This document shows, one piece after another, positions 22,144 to 34,739 of a DNA stretch of 64,000 nucleotides. The notes under the pieces were generated by a model. The model ran no database searches. It saw only the letters and a program-made list of their open reading frames with translations, and was not told the origin of the DNA. This stretch comes from Viola odorata (taxonomy: Eukaryota; Streptophyta; Magnoliopsida; Malpighiales; Violaceae). A program made the position numbers and the translations under genes. The stretch covers positions 63,278,304 to 63,342,303 of the forward strand of contig OY829537.1 of assembly GCA_963691705.1 (NCBI GenBank). The letters run 5' to 3'. Positions within the stretch are counted from its first letter, which is position 1, and the number at the start of each line of letters is the position of its first letter.

Positions 22144-22896
22144 TCAATCAACAAAATGCTTTTGGACATAACTTTCATCATCAGATCCTAAGAATTCATC
22201 AGAATCAGAACCTGACAAAACATCAGAATCCGCATCAAACCCATCACCATGATCATCATCCACAGCATTTAACTGACGTTTCCTTGGGATTTGTTTCATA
22301 AACTCATCATCAGGGATCCCAGAGAGTTTCCTCTTCAAAATGGCTTCAAAGATGTCTGGCATCACTTCATTATCTCCCTCGTACAACTTGTCAACCAATC
22401 TTTTCAGTTCTGCAACCATAAACATAAACAAAACTCTCTAAACTTGAATTGGCCATGTATTATCTCTAAAACTTATAAGTGAGGAAATAAAAAAAAACAA
22501 TAGCTACTAGATCACCCTAATTATACTTAAAATCATTTAAATAGAAGTCATTAAGTAGGTAAACTACCAAGATATCAATGAAAAGTTTTCTTCCGAAAAT
22601 TTTGTTAGATAGATACAAAACAGAGCCTAATTAAGTGATAAACATAAAGATAGCACAAACGGCCTACCTTCGTTGCTTGCTTCCTTGGCATGGTCGAGAG
22701 AGTCATTTTGGTGCTGCTGGGCGAGTTTTGCTTCGTTGAGTGAGTGTGGGTCGGACGAGTAGGGTCTGAGGGTGAGATGAGTGAAGGCGAGAAGAGGAGA
22801 AAAGGATGGGTGAAGATTAGGGATGATGGATTTGGGATGGGTGAGAAGAAGATTGCGGGTGCAGAGGGAGAAGCTCCTCTGCACAGCTCGTTTCAT
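22144..22896 (-). CDS. Two-exon gene for a short acidic protein, probably organelle-targeted (164 aa)
   Basis: Exon 1 is 22896-22668, exon 2 is 22409-22144. The donor (GAAG followed by GTAGG) and acceptor (TTGCAG before AACTG) give an in-frame join across a 258-base intron (495 coding bases including the stop). The N-terminus (MKRAVQRSFSLCTRNLLLTH) is Arg/Ser/Leu-rich without acidic residues, like a mitochondrial presequence. The middle (LKRLVDKLYEGDNEVMPDIF, then EAILKRKLSGIPDDEFM) resembles, from memory, the N-terminal region of the plant mitochondrial ribosomal S24/S35-like protein. That family is much longer, so this would be a short paralogue or partial copy. The C-terminus is Asp/Ser/Glu-rich (SGSDSDEFLGSDD). 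The gene model is fairly secure, the function is not. Low-complexity upstream sequence gives no clear promoter motif. Confidence 0.65.
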
Positions 22897-22999
22897 GGCT
22901 CTGGGTATTTAGGGGTTTAGAATTTAGACTAACTTTCAGGGTTTTGGCTTATCAAACTGAAGAAAACGAAAAAACTGAAATGTTATGAGGGGGTGCATC

Positions 23000-23896
23000 T
23001 AGGGTGGCAGTATGGATCTGTACCCGACCCGCTTAAGTGGGTATGGGTCATAGTTTTTTGACCCTCCAAACCGTCTAACCCTTCTTCTTCTTTCTTTTTT
23101 TAGTGGAATTAAAATTCGAATATGAGTTCGGCACGTTATTGGTACTTTTAATCTGTTTATGAGATAGTAGGTCATAGATTGGATTCATAATAGTAATTAA
23201 TAATTTAACCTAGTATTATTATAACCGAATCGATTTAGATCGAATTGGTAAAATTGGCGACCCATAGAGGTAGACGGTTCGATCCTTATAGTATTAAAAA
23301 CTTAAATTCTTTTTTAAAATTCATAAAATTCAAAAAAATAAAAATAAAAATAATGAAACTACAGAAAAAATATAAAAAAATTCAGAAAATTATAAAAGTT
23401 TCTAAAACATATAACTAATTCAAATAAATTCTAAAAATCAGAAATAATATAATAAAGATATAAAAAATACAGAAAAAATCGGTTTTTTAGGTTTTTATTT
23501 TAATTTTTTTCCGTCTTTTTATTATATTTTTCTGATTTTTTTATATTTTCGAATCTTATATAGATAGTTTTTTTACTTTTTCCCCATATTTTATTCTTTT
23601 CATTATATTTTCTATGATTCTTTTTATTTTTTTATTTTTCTAATTTTCTTAGACATTGTTAAAAAAAATTAACTGTTTTTTTTACAACATTAAAATAACT
23701 TTGTTTTAATTAAAAGCATCAAATGAGTCACATTTTAAACAACCCTCCAATTTGACGAATCGGGTTAAATTGACCCGTTTATTAAAAGGGTCATATTTTA
23801 AATAAATGATGTCGGATTGGATTGACCTATTTATTGAAAAGATCACCTTTTTGAAAGGGTCGAATCGACTCGTTTGACCCATATTTACAGCCGCTA
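23000..23896. mobile_element. Non-autonomous hAT element (897 bp) with 8-bp target duplication
   Basis: GGTGCATC is present at 22992-22999 and 23897-23904. The ends TAGGGTGGCAGTATGG and, in reverse complement, TAGCGGCTGTAAATATGG are imperfect inverted repeats. Subterminal 'gggtcat' / 'tgaccc' motifs recur at both sides (for example 23041-23070 and 23760-23880). The interior is AT-rich without coding sequence. It resembles the neighbouring larger hAT element at its termini only. Confidence 0.85.
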
Positions 23897-23904
23897 GGTG
23901 CATC

Positions 23905-24180
23905 TACAGTAAGCATTAGATCAATTGCAGAGGGATTCATTTGTTGAGTCTCTTAACGCGTCATCTTTGTTCTTTTTTCCATCACATTTGTTACTCTTTT
24001 TTTAGACCAAGACAACATTAATTACATAACATTTTTTTTATTTTTCTTACTAAAAATATTTTCTATGTGTTTTATTTAAACATTGAAACTTCAATTTTGT
24101 TATTTTACACACTAGTATGTGTTTTTTAATTTATGAGTATTAATTTTGTTCCTATTAGGTCATCTAAGGGTTAAAGTGTT
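23905..24180. other. Short AT-rich spacer between two hAT elements
   Basis: No gene or element terminus is seen, only T-rich sequence. Confidence 0.4.
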
Positions 24181-27100
24181 TAGGGGTGGCAATATGGACA
24201 ATTGTCCATTTGTCCGTCTCGTCCATCCATATGCCCGCCCCGTTCGTCCATGTCCATTTAATAAATGGGTTGGGTTAGACTCGTCCAGCTACATATACGG
24301 ACGGACGGGACAAACCCAACGGATTCCCGTTCGTCCATTTAAAAAAAAAAAATTTAATTTTAATTAATTTCAACAAATCTGATTTCTCTAATTAATTTTG
24401 ACAAACCCACCGCCCTAACTCTCCCCCCCTCTCAGTCGCCCTCGGCCACCACCTCCTCCAGCACCCACCGCCCTCCTCCACCTCCCGTCGCTACCTGTAT
24501 TACCACCTCCTCCTCGTTCTCCACCACCCCTCATTCTTACTTTCTCAGCTTTCACGACCTCGCTCGCTCCTTCTCTCCTCTCCTTTCTGTGCAGATCCGA
24601 TCGCAATCGCGTAAAAGGCATCATCCTCAAGCTTTCTTCTCCGTTTTGCTTGAATGGGTTTGCTGCTGTGTATGTGTAAGATGATGTTTAGGTTCATTAG
24701 AGAGCTTGATTTGAGTTGGAAAACCTAATTTCGGAAAAAATTAGGTTATTGCTTCAAGCTAAGCTACTCTACTACTACTGCTCATACATAACTTAAGTCT
24801 CTCTCCCTCCCTTGCCTTTGCTACTGGCCCCGTCTTTGCTGTTCTTTTCCTGTATTCATCGTGTTCTCTTTATTTGTGCCTCATCAATCTTGCTTGTGTG
24901 TTGTCTTCATTTAATGTGCAGTTGTTAGTGCTTGCTATCTCTTTATGAAGACATGCATTGAGCAATTATTCCCCCTGTCAATGTGTTCTGTTTTTTTTAT
25001 CCGAGCTTTGTTGGTTATTTGATAGTTTTGGGATGTTACGGTGATTTCATCTTTGTGTTCCATAACATCTTAATTGTCAATATCTACTGCTGCTGTACGA
25101 ATGACTTGTAAAAAAATTGATATACGAGATCTTTATTTTGGCTTATTATGCTTGATATCTTTGTACTCTTTGGATTACTTGAATTTCTCTATGCTCAATT
25201 GAAATCATGGTCAAAATATATTGCTGGTGCTAATAACTTAAGAAAAATTGATACGCAAGATCCTTATTTCGGCTCACTGTGCTAGTATACTTGATAACCT
25301 TGCACTCGTTAATTTACTTGAATTTATCCATACTCAATTGACCCATAATCTATCTTCCAGTGTGTTTGTGAGTGGGAGGATCGAGAGAACAAATTTATTG
25401 AGGTTGAAGCAATACTGAGGAGACAGATAAAGGTTAGATTTTGGTTTCTTGGCCATTTTGTGCATCTCATCTGGTGGTGAGATTCTTTTTTCTATCTAAT
25501 ATTACACCTTAATTCTAAAATTATTTTCTAATTAATATTACACCTTAATCTTTGCTCTGAACCTTGCCGTGTTTGACTGGATGGATTAACTTGAATCTGG
25601 TTGTTTCTTTTCCTGTGCAGGCATACCCATATTTGCACATCCGCAACAAGGAGTTTCCGTGGGGTATGTTTTCGTTTCTTTGTTGTCCTCTTTCTGTCTC
25701 TATGCATAATTATTTCCCCTTCAACATAAAATGTTCTATTTTTTGTTAAACTCATCTGAAATACTTGTAATTGTCTGTGCTGCTTGCAACACTCAATATG
25801 CAACATTGTTTTGGTCTCTTTTGCCTTTCATTCTTCTTTTCTTCTGGTTTAGTTGACTGAAATATTTGATGATGTTATCTTTTGTTCGACTTACTTCAAC
25901 TGTTTCAATATGTATTCTTGCCTAATAGTCATGCTGTCATGGTCATACTGTTGTTGTTGTTGTTGTTGTTGCTTCTGGAGTGGTATACCTATTTTTTTGT
26001 GTTCTTATTAGTTTTCTAATGTAGATGGAAGATGAAAGTACAACTTTGGAAACTAATAGGAACGCTCAAAGTTTGGAAGAAGAAAATCTTCCTTCTTTTG
26101 GCAAAAGAAAGAGGAGCTTAACTTCAGTATCGTGGACTTATTTTGATCTAATAACTAGAGAGGATAACCAGAGAATCTCCAAATGCAAGAAGTGTGGGCG
26201 GGAATACCCTTACACCAACTCAGGCACCAACAGTATGCGTAGACACACTCCAAAATGTGAAATGATGGGTCATCCTAGTAAAGGTCAGCAACAACAATTA
26301 CCCCTAACACCATCTACTTTAAAACCTCCTTTCAATTATGATACATTTAGAGAGTTGATGAGTAAAGTTGTTATAAAGCATGATCTTCCTTTCCAATTTT
26401 CTGAGTGGGAGGGTGTTAGGGACGTTATACGTTATGTGCGGGGTCAGGATATAAATGTTGGTAGTAGAAACACTTGCAAAGCTGATTGTCTAAAAATGTA
26501 TGAGGGAAAAGCTTAGGGTGAAAAATATGATAAACCTAGCACCGGGGAGGATTTGTTTTACTTCTGATTGCTGGACTTCAATAACCACTGAGGGTTATAT
26601 TTGCTTAACTGCTCATTTCATTGACAGAGATTGGTGCATTCATAACAAAATCTTGAACTTTAGTTACATGCCACCTCCTCATAGCGGTATTTGTTTTTCT
26701 GAAAAACTCCTTTCTTTCTTCATTGCTTGGGGGTAGATAAAAGAATTATGACAATCACTATGGATAATGCTTCCGCTAATGACTCATGCGTTGATTTGCT
26801 AACTGATAAATTAAAAAATAGAGGTGGGCTATTTTTTGAAGGAAACTATCTTCACATACGTTGTTGTACTCATATAATTAACTTGTTTGTACAAGAGGGA
26901 TTGAAAGAAAAAGTGTTGGATCCTGCTGTTAAGAAAATTCGAGAAACTGTCAAATATTTGAAAGGATCTCAAACTAGAAAGTAAAGATTCTTAGAATGTG
27001 TTGGTCATAGCTCTCTCGATGCTAAAAGGGGTTTACCACAAGATGTTCCCACTCGTTGGAATTCAACTTATTTGATGTTAGATAGTGCTCTTTATTATCG

Positions 27101-29286
27101 TGTTGCTTTGACGCACTTTGCTTTGAGTGATTCAAATTACAAGCATTGTCCATCTGCAAGTGAATGGGGTAATATAGAAAAGATGTGCAAATTTTTAGGT
27201 GTTTTCTATGATATAACTTGTGTGTTCTCGGGGTCCAAATATCCTACTGCAAATTTGTACATTCCTGGTGTATTTTCGGCTTACTTAACCTTGTGTGAAG
27301 CAATGAAAAGTAGTGATGAGTTTATGAGAGCAATGACAGGATTAATGTATGGAAAGTTTGAGAAATACTGGGCAGATTTTAGTGAGGTCTTAGCGATAGC
27401 GGTGATTTTAGATCCTCGCTATAAGTTGAAGTTTGTCGAATGGTGCTACCAAAAAATTTATGGTGAAAGTGATGGGATGATAAGAATTATTGAGTTGAAA
27501 GAGAAGTTGTTCTCACTTTAAACGAATATGGAAATGGAAGTTCGTCTTCGGTATCGACATCATCTTCAAGTGCATCTTCTCAAGTAGTTCATAGATCTGA
27601 ATATCAAGGCACTTCTCAATCCTCTCATGCAATGGAGGTCTCTTTTTCTAGGGAGACTTGTAACGTATTGTTGGTATGTTATTTTGGTTTAAAACGTTTG
27701 CATTTATTTAGATAGTTACATTTCACAATTTAAATGTTTGTGAGCAATTGTGTTTTTCTTTTTGTAGGAATTTGATTATGAAGTAGGAGGGGTCTTACAA
27801 AAATCTGAGCTTGAGCAGTATTTGGATGAATCAAATATGGATAGAAAAATAAACTTGGATATTTTAGCTTTTTGGAAAGCTAATCAATTTCGATATCTTC
27901 ATGTCGCTTCGATGGCACGCGATATTCTTAGCATACCAATTTCAACTGTAGCTTCCGAGAGTGCCTTTAGCACGGGTGGAAGAGTGCTCGACCAATATCG
28001 AAGCGTGCTTAAACCGGAAACTATTGAAGCGTTGGTTTGTACTAGAGATTGGATATATGGGTCGGAAGGTAAATTACTTAACATTTCCTTATTTGGTTTA
28101 AACATTATGATACATTTTGCTTTGTTGTTATACGTTATGATACATTTTGATACATTTTGCTTTGTTGTTTATATGCATAGATATGGAAAAACAAAGCAAA
28201 CTATTTGAGGAGCTTACTCGTAATGTGTTGATTATGGAACATGAAGAGAATGATGAGGGAAGTTCTAATTCCATCAACGATATGGCATGATACAAGATGG
28301 TAAATGAAATTGATATTTTTGTGTGCTATATGTGAATCAATGGTGAAAGAATTTAGCCAATTAGGAACTGTAAGAAAGTATGATTTTTGCTACTGTCATC
28401 TAGATCATGTTTTTGTCCATCTTATTGTCTGAGATTACTGTTTGTTAATTTCTTTTAACAACCGCATTTTGGGGGCTTCATCCTTGTTGCTAGTAACCGC
28501 ATCATGAAGAGGTTGACTTTTTGGGTAAAGTTATATCTCTTTGTTGCTACTATAGTTTTTTGTTTCTTGTTTTTCAACTAAAAGGTCCCTGAAATTCCCT
28601 GATGGCTGTTTATGTTTGATATTTTGGTGCAGCCTCAAGCCTTTCTAGAGGTGGTCTGCTGTGAAAGGTAGTCTGGATCCAGCTATTGCCTTACCACTTT
28701 ACTTGGGAGCAGGAAGCCTTTATTTCTCTTTCTATTCCTTGAGTCCAGGAAAATATCAATCAGTTTGTTTAGATTATTGGATTTGTTTCTTTGATACTAG
28801 TGATCAAGGCATCTGTTCTAAGAATATTTAGAGCTCTGATTGCTTTTTGTTTCAGTTAATTAGCTCAGCTATTGGGAGCATTTGGGTTTCTTTGCACCTA
28901 CTGAATTGAGAATGAGTTGAGTTGCTTGATTAGTTAATTTTTGTACACTTGTTTCAGTTAATTTTTGTACACTATTTTTGTTTCTGTGATTACTTAGTAG
29001 AAAGTGTATAGAAGGCATTTAATATATTATTGGATTGGAAAAAATTAATTTTTAAAAATATTATTTGGACGAGAACAGTAAAAAAAAATTTCAAAGCAAA
29101 AGGTAGTTTTGCAAAGAGCAGGAGTAGAGTGTTAAATTATTTGAACGGGAAAAGTAAATTGATTAATGGACGGGAACAGTAAAAAAAATTATTTTTAAAT
29201 TATTTTTATTATTGCACGGGAACCAGTCCCATCCGTCCAAATTTAGATAGACGGGTCTTGTCCGTCCTCCCATATTGCCACCCCTA
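24181..29286 (+). mobile_element. hAT transposon (5.1 kb), full-length with 17-bp terminal repeats
   Basis: Termini TAGGGGTGGCAATATGG are identical inverted repeats of 17 bases. AAAGTGTT is duplicated at 24173-24180 and 29287-29294. Subterminal 'gtccgtcc'/'ggacggac' motifs occur in the first 150 and last 100 bases. The layout matches autonomous plant hATs. It has a CT-rich untranslated leader with introns (24400-26000, including exon-like pieces near 25365-25430 and 25620-25660), then a BED-finger transposase gene (26025-28290), then a noncoding tail. The transposase is broken, so the copy would depend on others. Confidence 0.9.
26025..28290 (+). pseudogene. BED-zinc-finger hAT transposase with frameshifts and a stop
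   Basis: Start ATG at 26025 follows an acceptor-like TGTAG. Parts: BED finger (about residues 33-82, W-T-Y-F, C-K-K-C and a His-x4-Cys-type ending RRHTPKC); RNase-H-like core with FTSDCWTS and ITMDNASAND supplying two acidic residues; and DVPTRWNSTY. A C-terminal hAT dimerisation region follows (SIPISTVASESAFSTGGRVL, then YRSVLKPETIEALVCTRDW). A Ser-rich linker exon ends at about 27673. An intron follows, then exon 27768-28069, another intron, and a last exon 28182-28290 ending SINDMA. Lesions: a shift near 26500, a shift near 26720, a TAA at 26982-26984, and a shift near 27515. The coding potential is otherwise almost complete, so the insertion is not very old. Confidence 0.85.
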
Positions 29287-29294
29287 AAAGTGTT

Positions 29295-31029
29295 ACCAAT
29301 AAATAATTAAAACTATTCTAAAAAAGTAATTGGTTGGTGTTACCAACAGTGATTAGTGTGATTCATAAGTGATTCGTCACTCACATCTTTTAAACAATAA
29401 ATCTTGAATTTAATTCTTGTGTATAGAGTACATGAGAAAAAAAATTACATTTACTATTTTTTTTGAATTATCACTTATTATGAGTACTTTATTCCTTAGT
29501 GACTTAATACTGTCAATGGGCTCAAGGATTCATTTTATTCTGACATCAAGAAGATATAAATTTTAAAATATTTACACTCACTCGATTCCTAAATGTTTAT
29601 CTCATTTTACTATACACACAAACAAATTTTAATAATTGGACACAATTAATGACAGTTTTTGATGTAAAATTATTTCCACAAATTTTCTTTAATTACATGT
29701 ACAACCATTAATCTCATTTTGTAAATAAAATAAAAAGTAAAGGATATTATAATAAAAGAGCTATATTTTTATATAAGAAATGTAAATGAATCAAGTGAAT
29801 AAGAATTTTTTTATTTCTAAAAAGAGGGAGACATTTGAGAAACAACAGTAGAATTTCAAGGTTTAATAAACAACACATGAATTTTCTCTTTATTTAAGAA
29901 ACAACTAAAATATAGTTATGTATTTGTCTTGGTTTCTAAAAGGTGTACGAAATCTGATGAAAACAAAGATTTCTCTTCCAATCATGGCTGGAGTCACGTC
30001 CACACATGCGGACTTGCTCACCATAGTTGCACCATACTATAAGGTCTCGAAAGTTTCATTCTTTCCGAACATATATAAAATTATATACAAATAATATACT
30101 ATTTTTAATCCAAAATAAATGCATATTAACTAAAATGATAATACAAAATAATTTTCCTTCCTATGAGTAAAAAAAAAGTTTTAGTCGAACACAACGAACA
30201 ATAAAATTATATTTTACTCGTAGTGTTACTGTGTTTTAGACATTTTAAGTGTCATGTGATATTAAATATTTTCTTGTTAATACTACTATATGTTTTTCAA
30301 ACATCAAATAATAAAATTATGAAATTTTACAATTGACTTATGTTAATTTTGAATTAAAAATTATGAAACGGAATTGTAATTAGTATAGTTTGGAATGGAA
30401 GGTAATAAGCCGCATTTGGCTTGCTTCTTTAGTTCCACATAATTGGAAGATGTCCATGTTGTTTTCCCAGCTGTACCAATAAAAAAATTGTTTTATAGTT
30501 CTTTCATTCGCCAATTATGTTAATTATCATGCTATTTCGTAAAATAAAACAAAGAACCATAACAAATAATTACAAAAAATAGAGTTTATAATTAATAAGT
30601 GTGAGAATATAATGCAAGCACTAACGTATGGTAGTTACGTACTACCTGCTTTCTTAACAAACAACTAAGTTTTTTTTTATAAAAAAAAAATAACAAAATA
30701 AAAAAAACCGACTGGTTCAACCTAAAAACTCAGGCTGGGTCGTAGGGTTTTGGCCCGGGTCGCCGAGTTTTAGCTGAGTTTTTCAAAAGAGGATCCAAAA
30801 CCCACTTGAAAACCTACCCGGTCCCGATTCAACACGGTTGAACCATTCGGGTCGGTCCAGGTTTTAAAACTTTAATAAAAACACACAAGTACCACATTCT
30901 ACCCGAAATTATTACCTTTCAATCATAATTTTAATCATTGAAATCTCCTAATTAATTACCTTCCTTAAGTTGATTCAAGGTCAAGAAGGAGCCACCACGT
31001 CAAAATTCAAGAAGAGATTAAGTAGCTAA
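29295..31029. other. AT-rich intergenic region, no gene identified
   Basis: No supported coding sequence. At 30710-30880 there is a GC-richer degenerate patch ('cgggtcggtccaggttttaaa' and related phrases) that looks like part of a repetitive element, but I could not find its ends. Confidence 0.4.
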
Positions 31030-31129
31030 GGTGCTGTTTAGTTACGGAGAATTTTCTGAAAAAATTTCAAAACTGGAATTATTTCCAAAATCTGTTTCAC
31101 AGTCAAAATTTTCCATTTTGGAAAATTGT

Positions 31130-32075
31130 CGGAAATATTTCCATTTGGAAAACATTTTCCAAATTTTTTTAAATTTTTTTTTTATTACTTTAGTTCAATA
31201 ACTTCATATTGTTAATCTAAACAAAATATATATGTTATTTTAGACATGTCTACCCTCGTAATTTTGATAATTAATATGTAGATTGATACAAATTGTAATA
31301 AAAATACTTCATAATTGATATTTAACTAACTGATACTCCTAATTAAAATCATACGAGTAAAATTCAATAACCAACCGTGTTATAAGAAATTTCATGGCAC
31401 GTGGAGCACCAATGGCTTAATTAATTATGATTTAACTAACTAATGTTCGGTCACTTTTCTCATTTTGATTTTGCAGATTAACAAATATGAATTCAATTTT
31501 AATTTTAAAAAATCAATTAAATGAGCTCATATTAAAGTTACACTTATATGTAACGAATATATTTAATAATTTTTCATTTTAAAAAAATAAAATTAATAGA
31601 TACACATAGGACTCACTCACTCCTAATATTAAATAATTTGTAGTATTTTTGGAAATATTTCCATTTGGAAAACATTTTCCAAATTTTCGGAAATATTTCC
31701 ATTTGGAAAACATTTTCCAATTTTTTTTTTATTACTTTAGTTCAATAAATTCATATTGTTAATCTAAAAATAATAATGTTATTTTAGACATGTCTACCCT
31801 CGTAATTTTGATGATTAATATGTAGATTGATACAAATTGTAATAAAAATACTTCATAATTGATATTGAACTAACTAATACTCCTAATTAAAACCATACGA
31901 GTAAAATTCAATAACCAACCGTCTTATAAGAAATTTTATGGTATGTGGCGCACCAATGGTTTAATTAATTATGATTTAACTAACTAATGTTCGGTCACTT
32001 TTCTCATTTTGATTTTGCAAATTAATAAATATGAATTTACTTTTAATTTTAAAAAATCAATTAAATGAGTTGACA
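31130..32075. repeat. Direct duplication of about 400 bp inside the Harbinger-type element
   Basis: The block starting 'attactttagttcaataa' at about 31184 recurs at about 31731 (offset about 547) and stays alignable for over 300 bases, for example through 'gacatgtctaccctcgtaat' and 'tgttcggtcacttttctcat', with scattered substitutions. A short third piece ('tgaattcacttttaattt') occurs at about 33063. Confidence 0.8.
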
Positions 32076-32699
32076 ATAAAATTGAATTAACAATAGTAGT
32101 AGTTTTTTTTCCATTGTTTTTTAATTACGGAGAATTTTTTGAAAATTCCATTCTGAATTTACTTACAGGGATTTTCTGAAAATTTTCCAAAACTGGATAT
32201 ATTTCCAAAATCTGTTGCACAACAATATTTTTCTCCAAATGAATTTAATTCCAAAATTTTCCATTTGGAAAACCAATCCCATCCCGCCATGTCATAAGAC
32301 CCATTTTTTAAATGTTAGTTTGAAGGGAGTATTTTAGGCGGGAAAAAAATTCTAAATTAATTCTAAATAAGTTTAAAACCCATTTATAAAATATTAAGAA
32401 AAACAAGAAAAGTGGATATATAATTACTAATCTTGAGATGAAGATTATGTTTTTGTAACTTTTAATTTATTTTGTTCAAAGTATTAAGTAAGAAAATTGA
32501 GTTTTTGTATGAAAGAAAAATAAAAAATGATGAGAGAGAGTAAAGTTGACCTGTAGACCCCACTTTGGAAATAAAGTGAAGAAAATTTTGGAAAACATCA
32601 AATATGGTGTTTCCTAAAGTTGGAGTATTTGTAGTGTTAATTTTGGAATTATTTCCAAAACTGAATAGTAATTGGAGAATTGGAAAATTTTCCAATTTT

Positions 32700-34255
32700 T
32701 GAAAATTTTTCCAAAAATTAAACAACCCTTAAATGGCTTGTGTTTTTAAATTTAAACATGAATATGTTTACCATACTGATATTTGATCTTTAATAAACTT
32801 AAAATGGGCTACTATTTAGTTCATTAATCTTAACAAAAAAATAACATTAGCATTATTTTTTAAATAAAATTGATTTAACAATAGTAGTAGTAATTAAAAT
32901 AAAATTGATTCAACACGAGGAATCTCACTTGAAATGAATAAGATCCCGAACCAAAAATACTAAAATATGCAATAAAATGAAACAAAATAAATAGTAATCA
33001 GTAAATAAAGAAAAAGTTCGATTTAAGGTCCGAATTTACTCGCTCAGAATCCTCAATAAATATGAATTCACTTTTAATTTTAAAAAACCAATTAAATGAG
33101 CTCATATTAAAATTACACTTATATGTAACGAGAAAATTACACTTATTTTCGTGGATGAGGAAGGATAACAAGAAAATATGCATTGTTTAACTATCGATAT
33201 TCGTCATTGAGAAATGTGATTGAAAGGGCTTTTGGCGTTCTGAAGGCTAGATTTCCAATCTTAAAGTCCATTCCAAATTATCTTCTTCATCGTCTGAGGC
33301 AAATACCTCTAGCTTGTTGTACACTACACAACTTTATTCGAATGGAAGATAGAGCTGATCAACTATTCACAGAATATGGTACAGAAGGTCAGCAAAATTT
33401 AGACGAGAACGAAGATAATGTGACGCAAGAAGGTATTCAAGTGGATATGTCCCAACAACAACTAATGAATGGCGTTAGAGAAGATATTGCAAATCAATTA
33501 TGGTCTCATTATAATAATTGTTAGAATATGAAGAAGTAACAATTTAAATTAAGTATGTTTTGAATGTTGATATTTGTGGTATTCACGTAATGAACAAATA
33601 ATTCAAGACTATTTTATATGTATTTTATTTTCATAAATGGAATTATTATATTTATACTTGATCTTAGGTGAATACGATTTCGAGTTTGTAGTATTCACGT
33701 CATGAACAAATAATTCAAGACATGTATTTTATTTTCATGAACGGAATTATTATATTTATATTTGATCTTTAACGTGAATAGATTTAGCATATTTATAAAT
33801 TATGAGGGTAGAAATGTCCAAAATAACATTGTTTCTTTTTTATGTTAACAATATGGATCGTTTGAGCTAAAAAAAAAAAAAAATTGGATTTTTTTTTTGG
33901 AAAACTTAAAAAATGGCGTTTCCAGAATTTTCCAAATTTGTAGTGTTAATTCTGGAAAACTGAATAGTAATTGGAGAATTGAAAAATTTTCTGAAAATTT
34001 TCCATTTGGGAAAATGTTGCTGTGAAACAGATTTTGGAAATATTTCCAATTTTTAGAAAATTTTCCAAAAATTAAACAACCTTTAAATGGCTTGTGCTTT
34101 TGAATCTAAACATGAATATGTTTACCATACTTATATTTGATCTTTAATAAACTTAAAATGGGCTACTATTTAGTTTATTAATCTTAACAAAAAAATAACA
34201 TTATCATTGTTTTTTAATTAAAATAAAATTCATTTAATAATAGTAGTAGTTTTTT
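32700..34255. repeat. Second direct repeat pair (about 180 bp, offset about 1.36 kb)
   Basis: The stretch 'aaaattaaacaacccttaaa' to 'aatagtagtag' at about 32713-32890 recurs at about 34070-34250 with few differences. The copies flank the transposase remnant, so a related element may have inserted between them or the segment was duplicated with it. Confidence 0.75.
33183..33524 (+). pseudogene. Harbinger (DDE_Tnp_4) transposase, C-terminal fragment
   Basis: 113-codon open frame. The start contains the part of the DDE domain with the catalytic Glu (LRNVIERAFGVLKARFPILK), then the family phrase ACCTLHNFIR and a Gln/Glu/Asp-rich tail ending WSHYNNC. The two Asp residues of the triad and the N-terminal half are missing, so it cannot be active. 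It belongs to a different Harbinger subfamily from the 15.7-17.0 kb transposase, judged by these motifs. Confidence 0.85.
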
Positions 34256-34466
34256 TTTTCAAAAAAGTAAGAAATAGTTGTTAGGTGAATACGATTTTGA
34301 GTTTTCTAAGGTTGGAAAATGAAGGCTGGAAAACAGAAAACGTACTGTAGCTGTGAAACAGAATTTTGGAAAACAGAAATAATTCCGGAAATAACTCCAA
34401 ATGGAAAATTTTAGAAAACAGAAATAACTCCAAACAGAATTAATTCCGTTATGAAACGCAGCCTAA

Positions 34467-34739
34467 TTGTCCCATTATACACTGTAAACACGTACCCTCT
34501 ACTAAATACATTAACAAATTCATTGCCAATTTATTTTCTCTTTTTTTTCTTCGTATGCCAATAGGGATAATGCATGAATTTGAGAAGATTGTGAGGCGTG
34601 TTTTTGGGAAGGTTGTGGAGAAAGTAGATATTTAGCTAGGGCGAAATGAGATTTACTTCTTTGAACTAAAGCATGGGGAGGTTTGGGCATAAAATCGATT
34701 CTTAATCGCAATTTGGCTTAATTTTTTAGCTAGTGGTGG
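34467..34739. other. Short intergenic stretch
   Basis: No gene is supported. The minus-strand open frame at 34520-34711 has no recognisable motif. Confidence 0.4.

Larger units (their letters stand above)
31030..34463 (+). mobile_element. Rearranged PIF/Harbinger-type element (3.43 kb)
   Basis: TAA flanks both sides (31027-31029, 34464-34466). The terminal sequences GGTGCTGTTTAGTTACGGA and, in reverse complement, GGCTGCGTTTCATAACGGA match at 12 of 19 positions. 'Tttccatttggaaaa'-type subterminal repeats fill both ends and recur inside at about 31650-31720, 32110-32290, 32640-32715 and 33890-34080. This suggests insertion of related elements into one another. The only coding remnant is a transposase C-terminal part (33183-33524). 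Confidence 0.7.
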
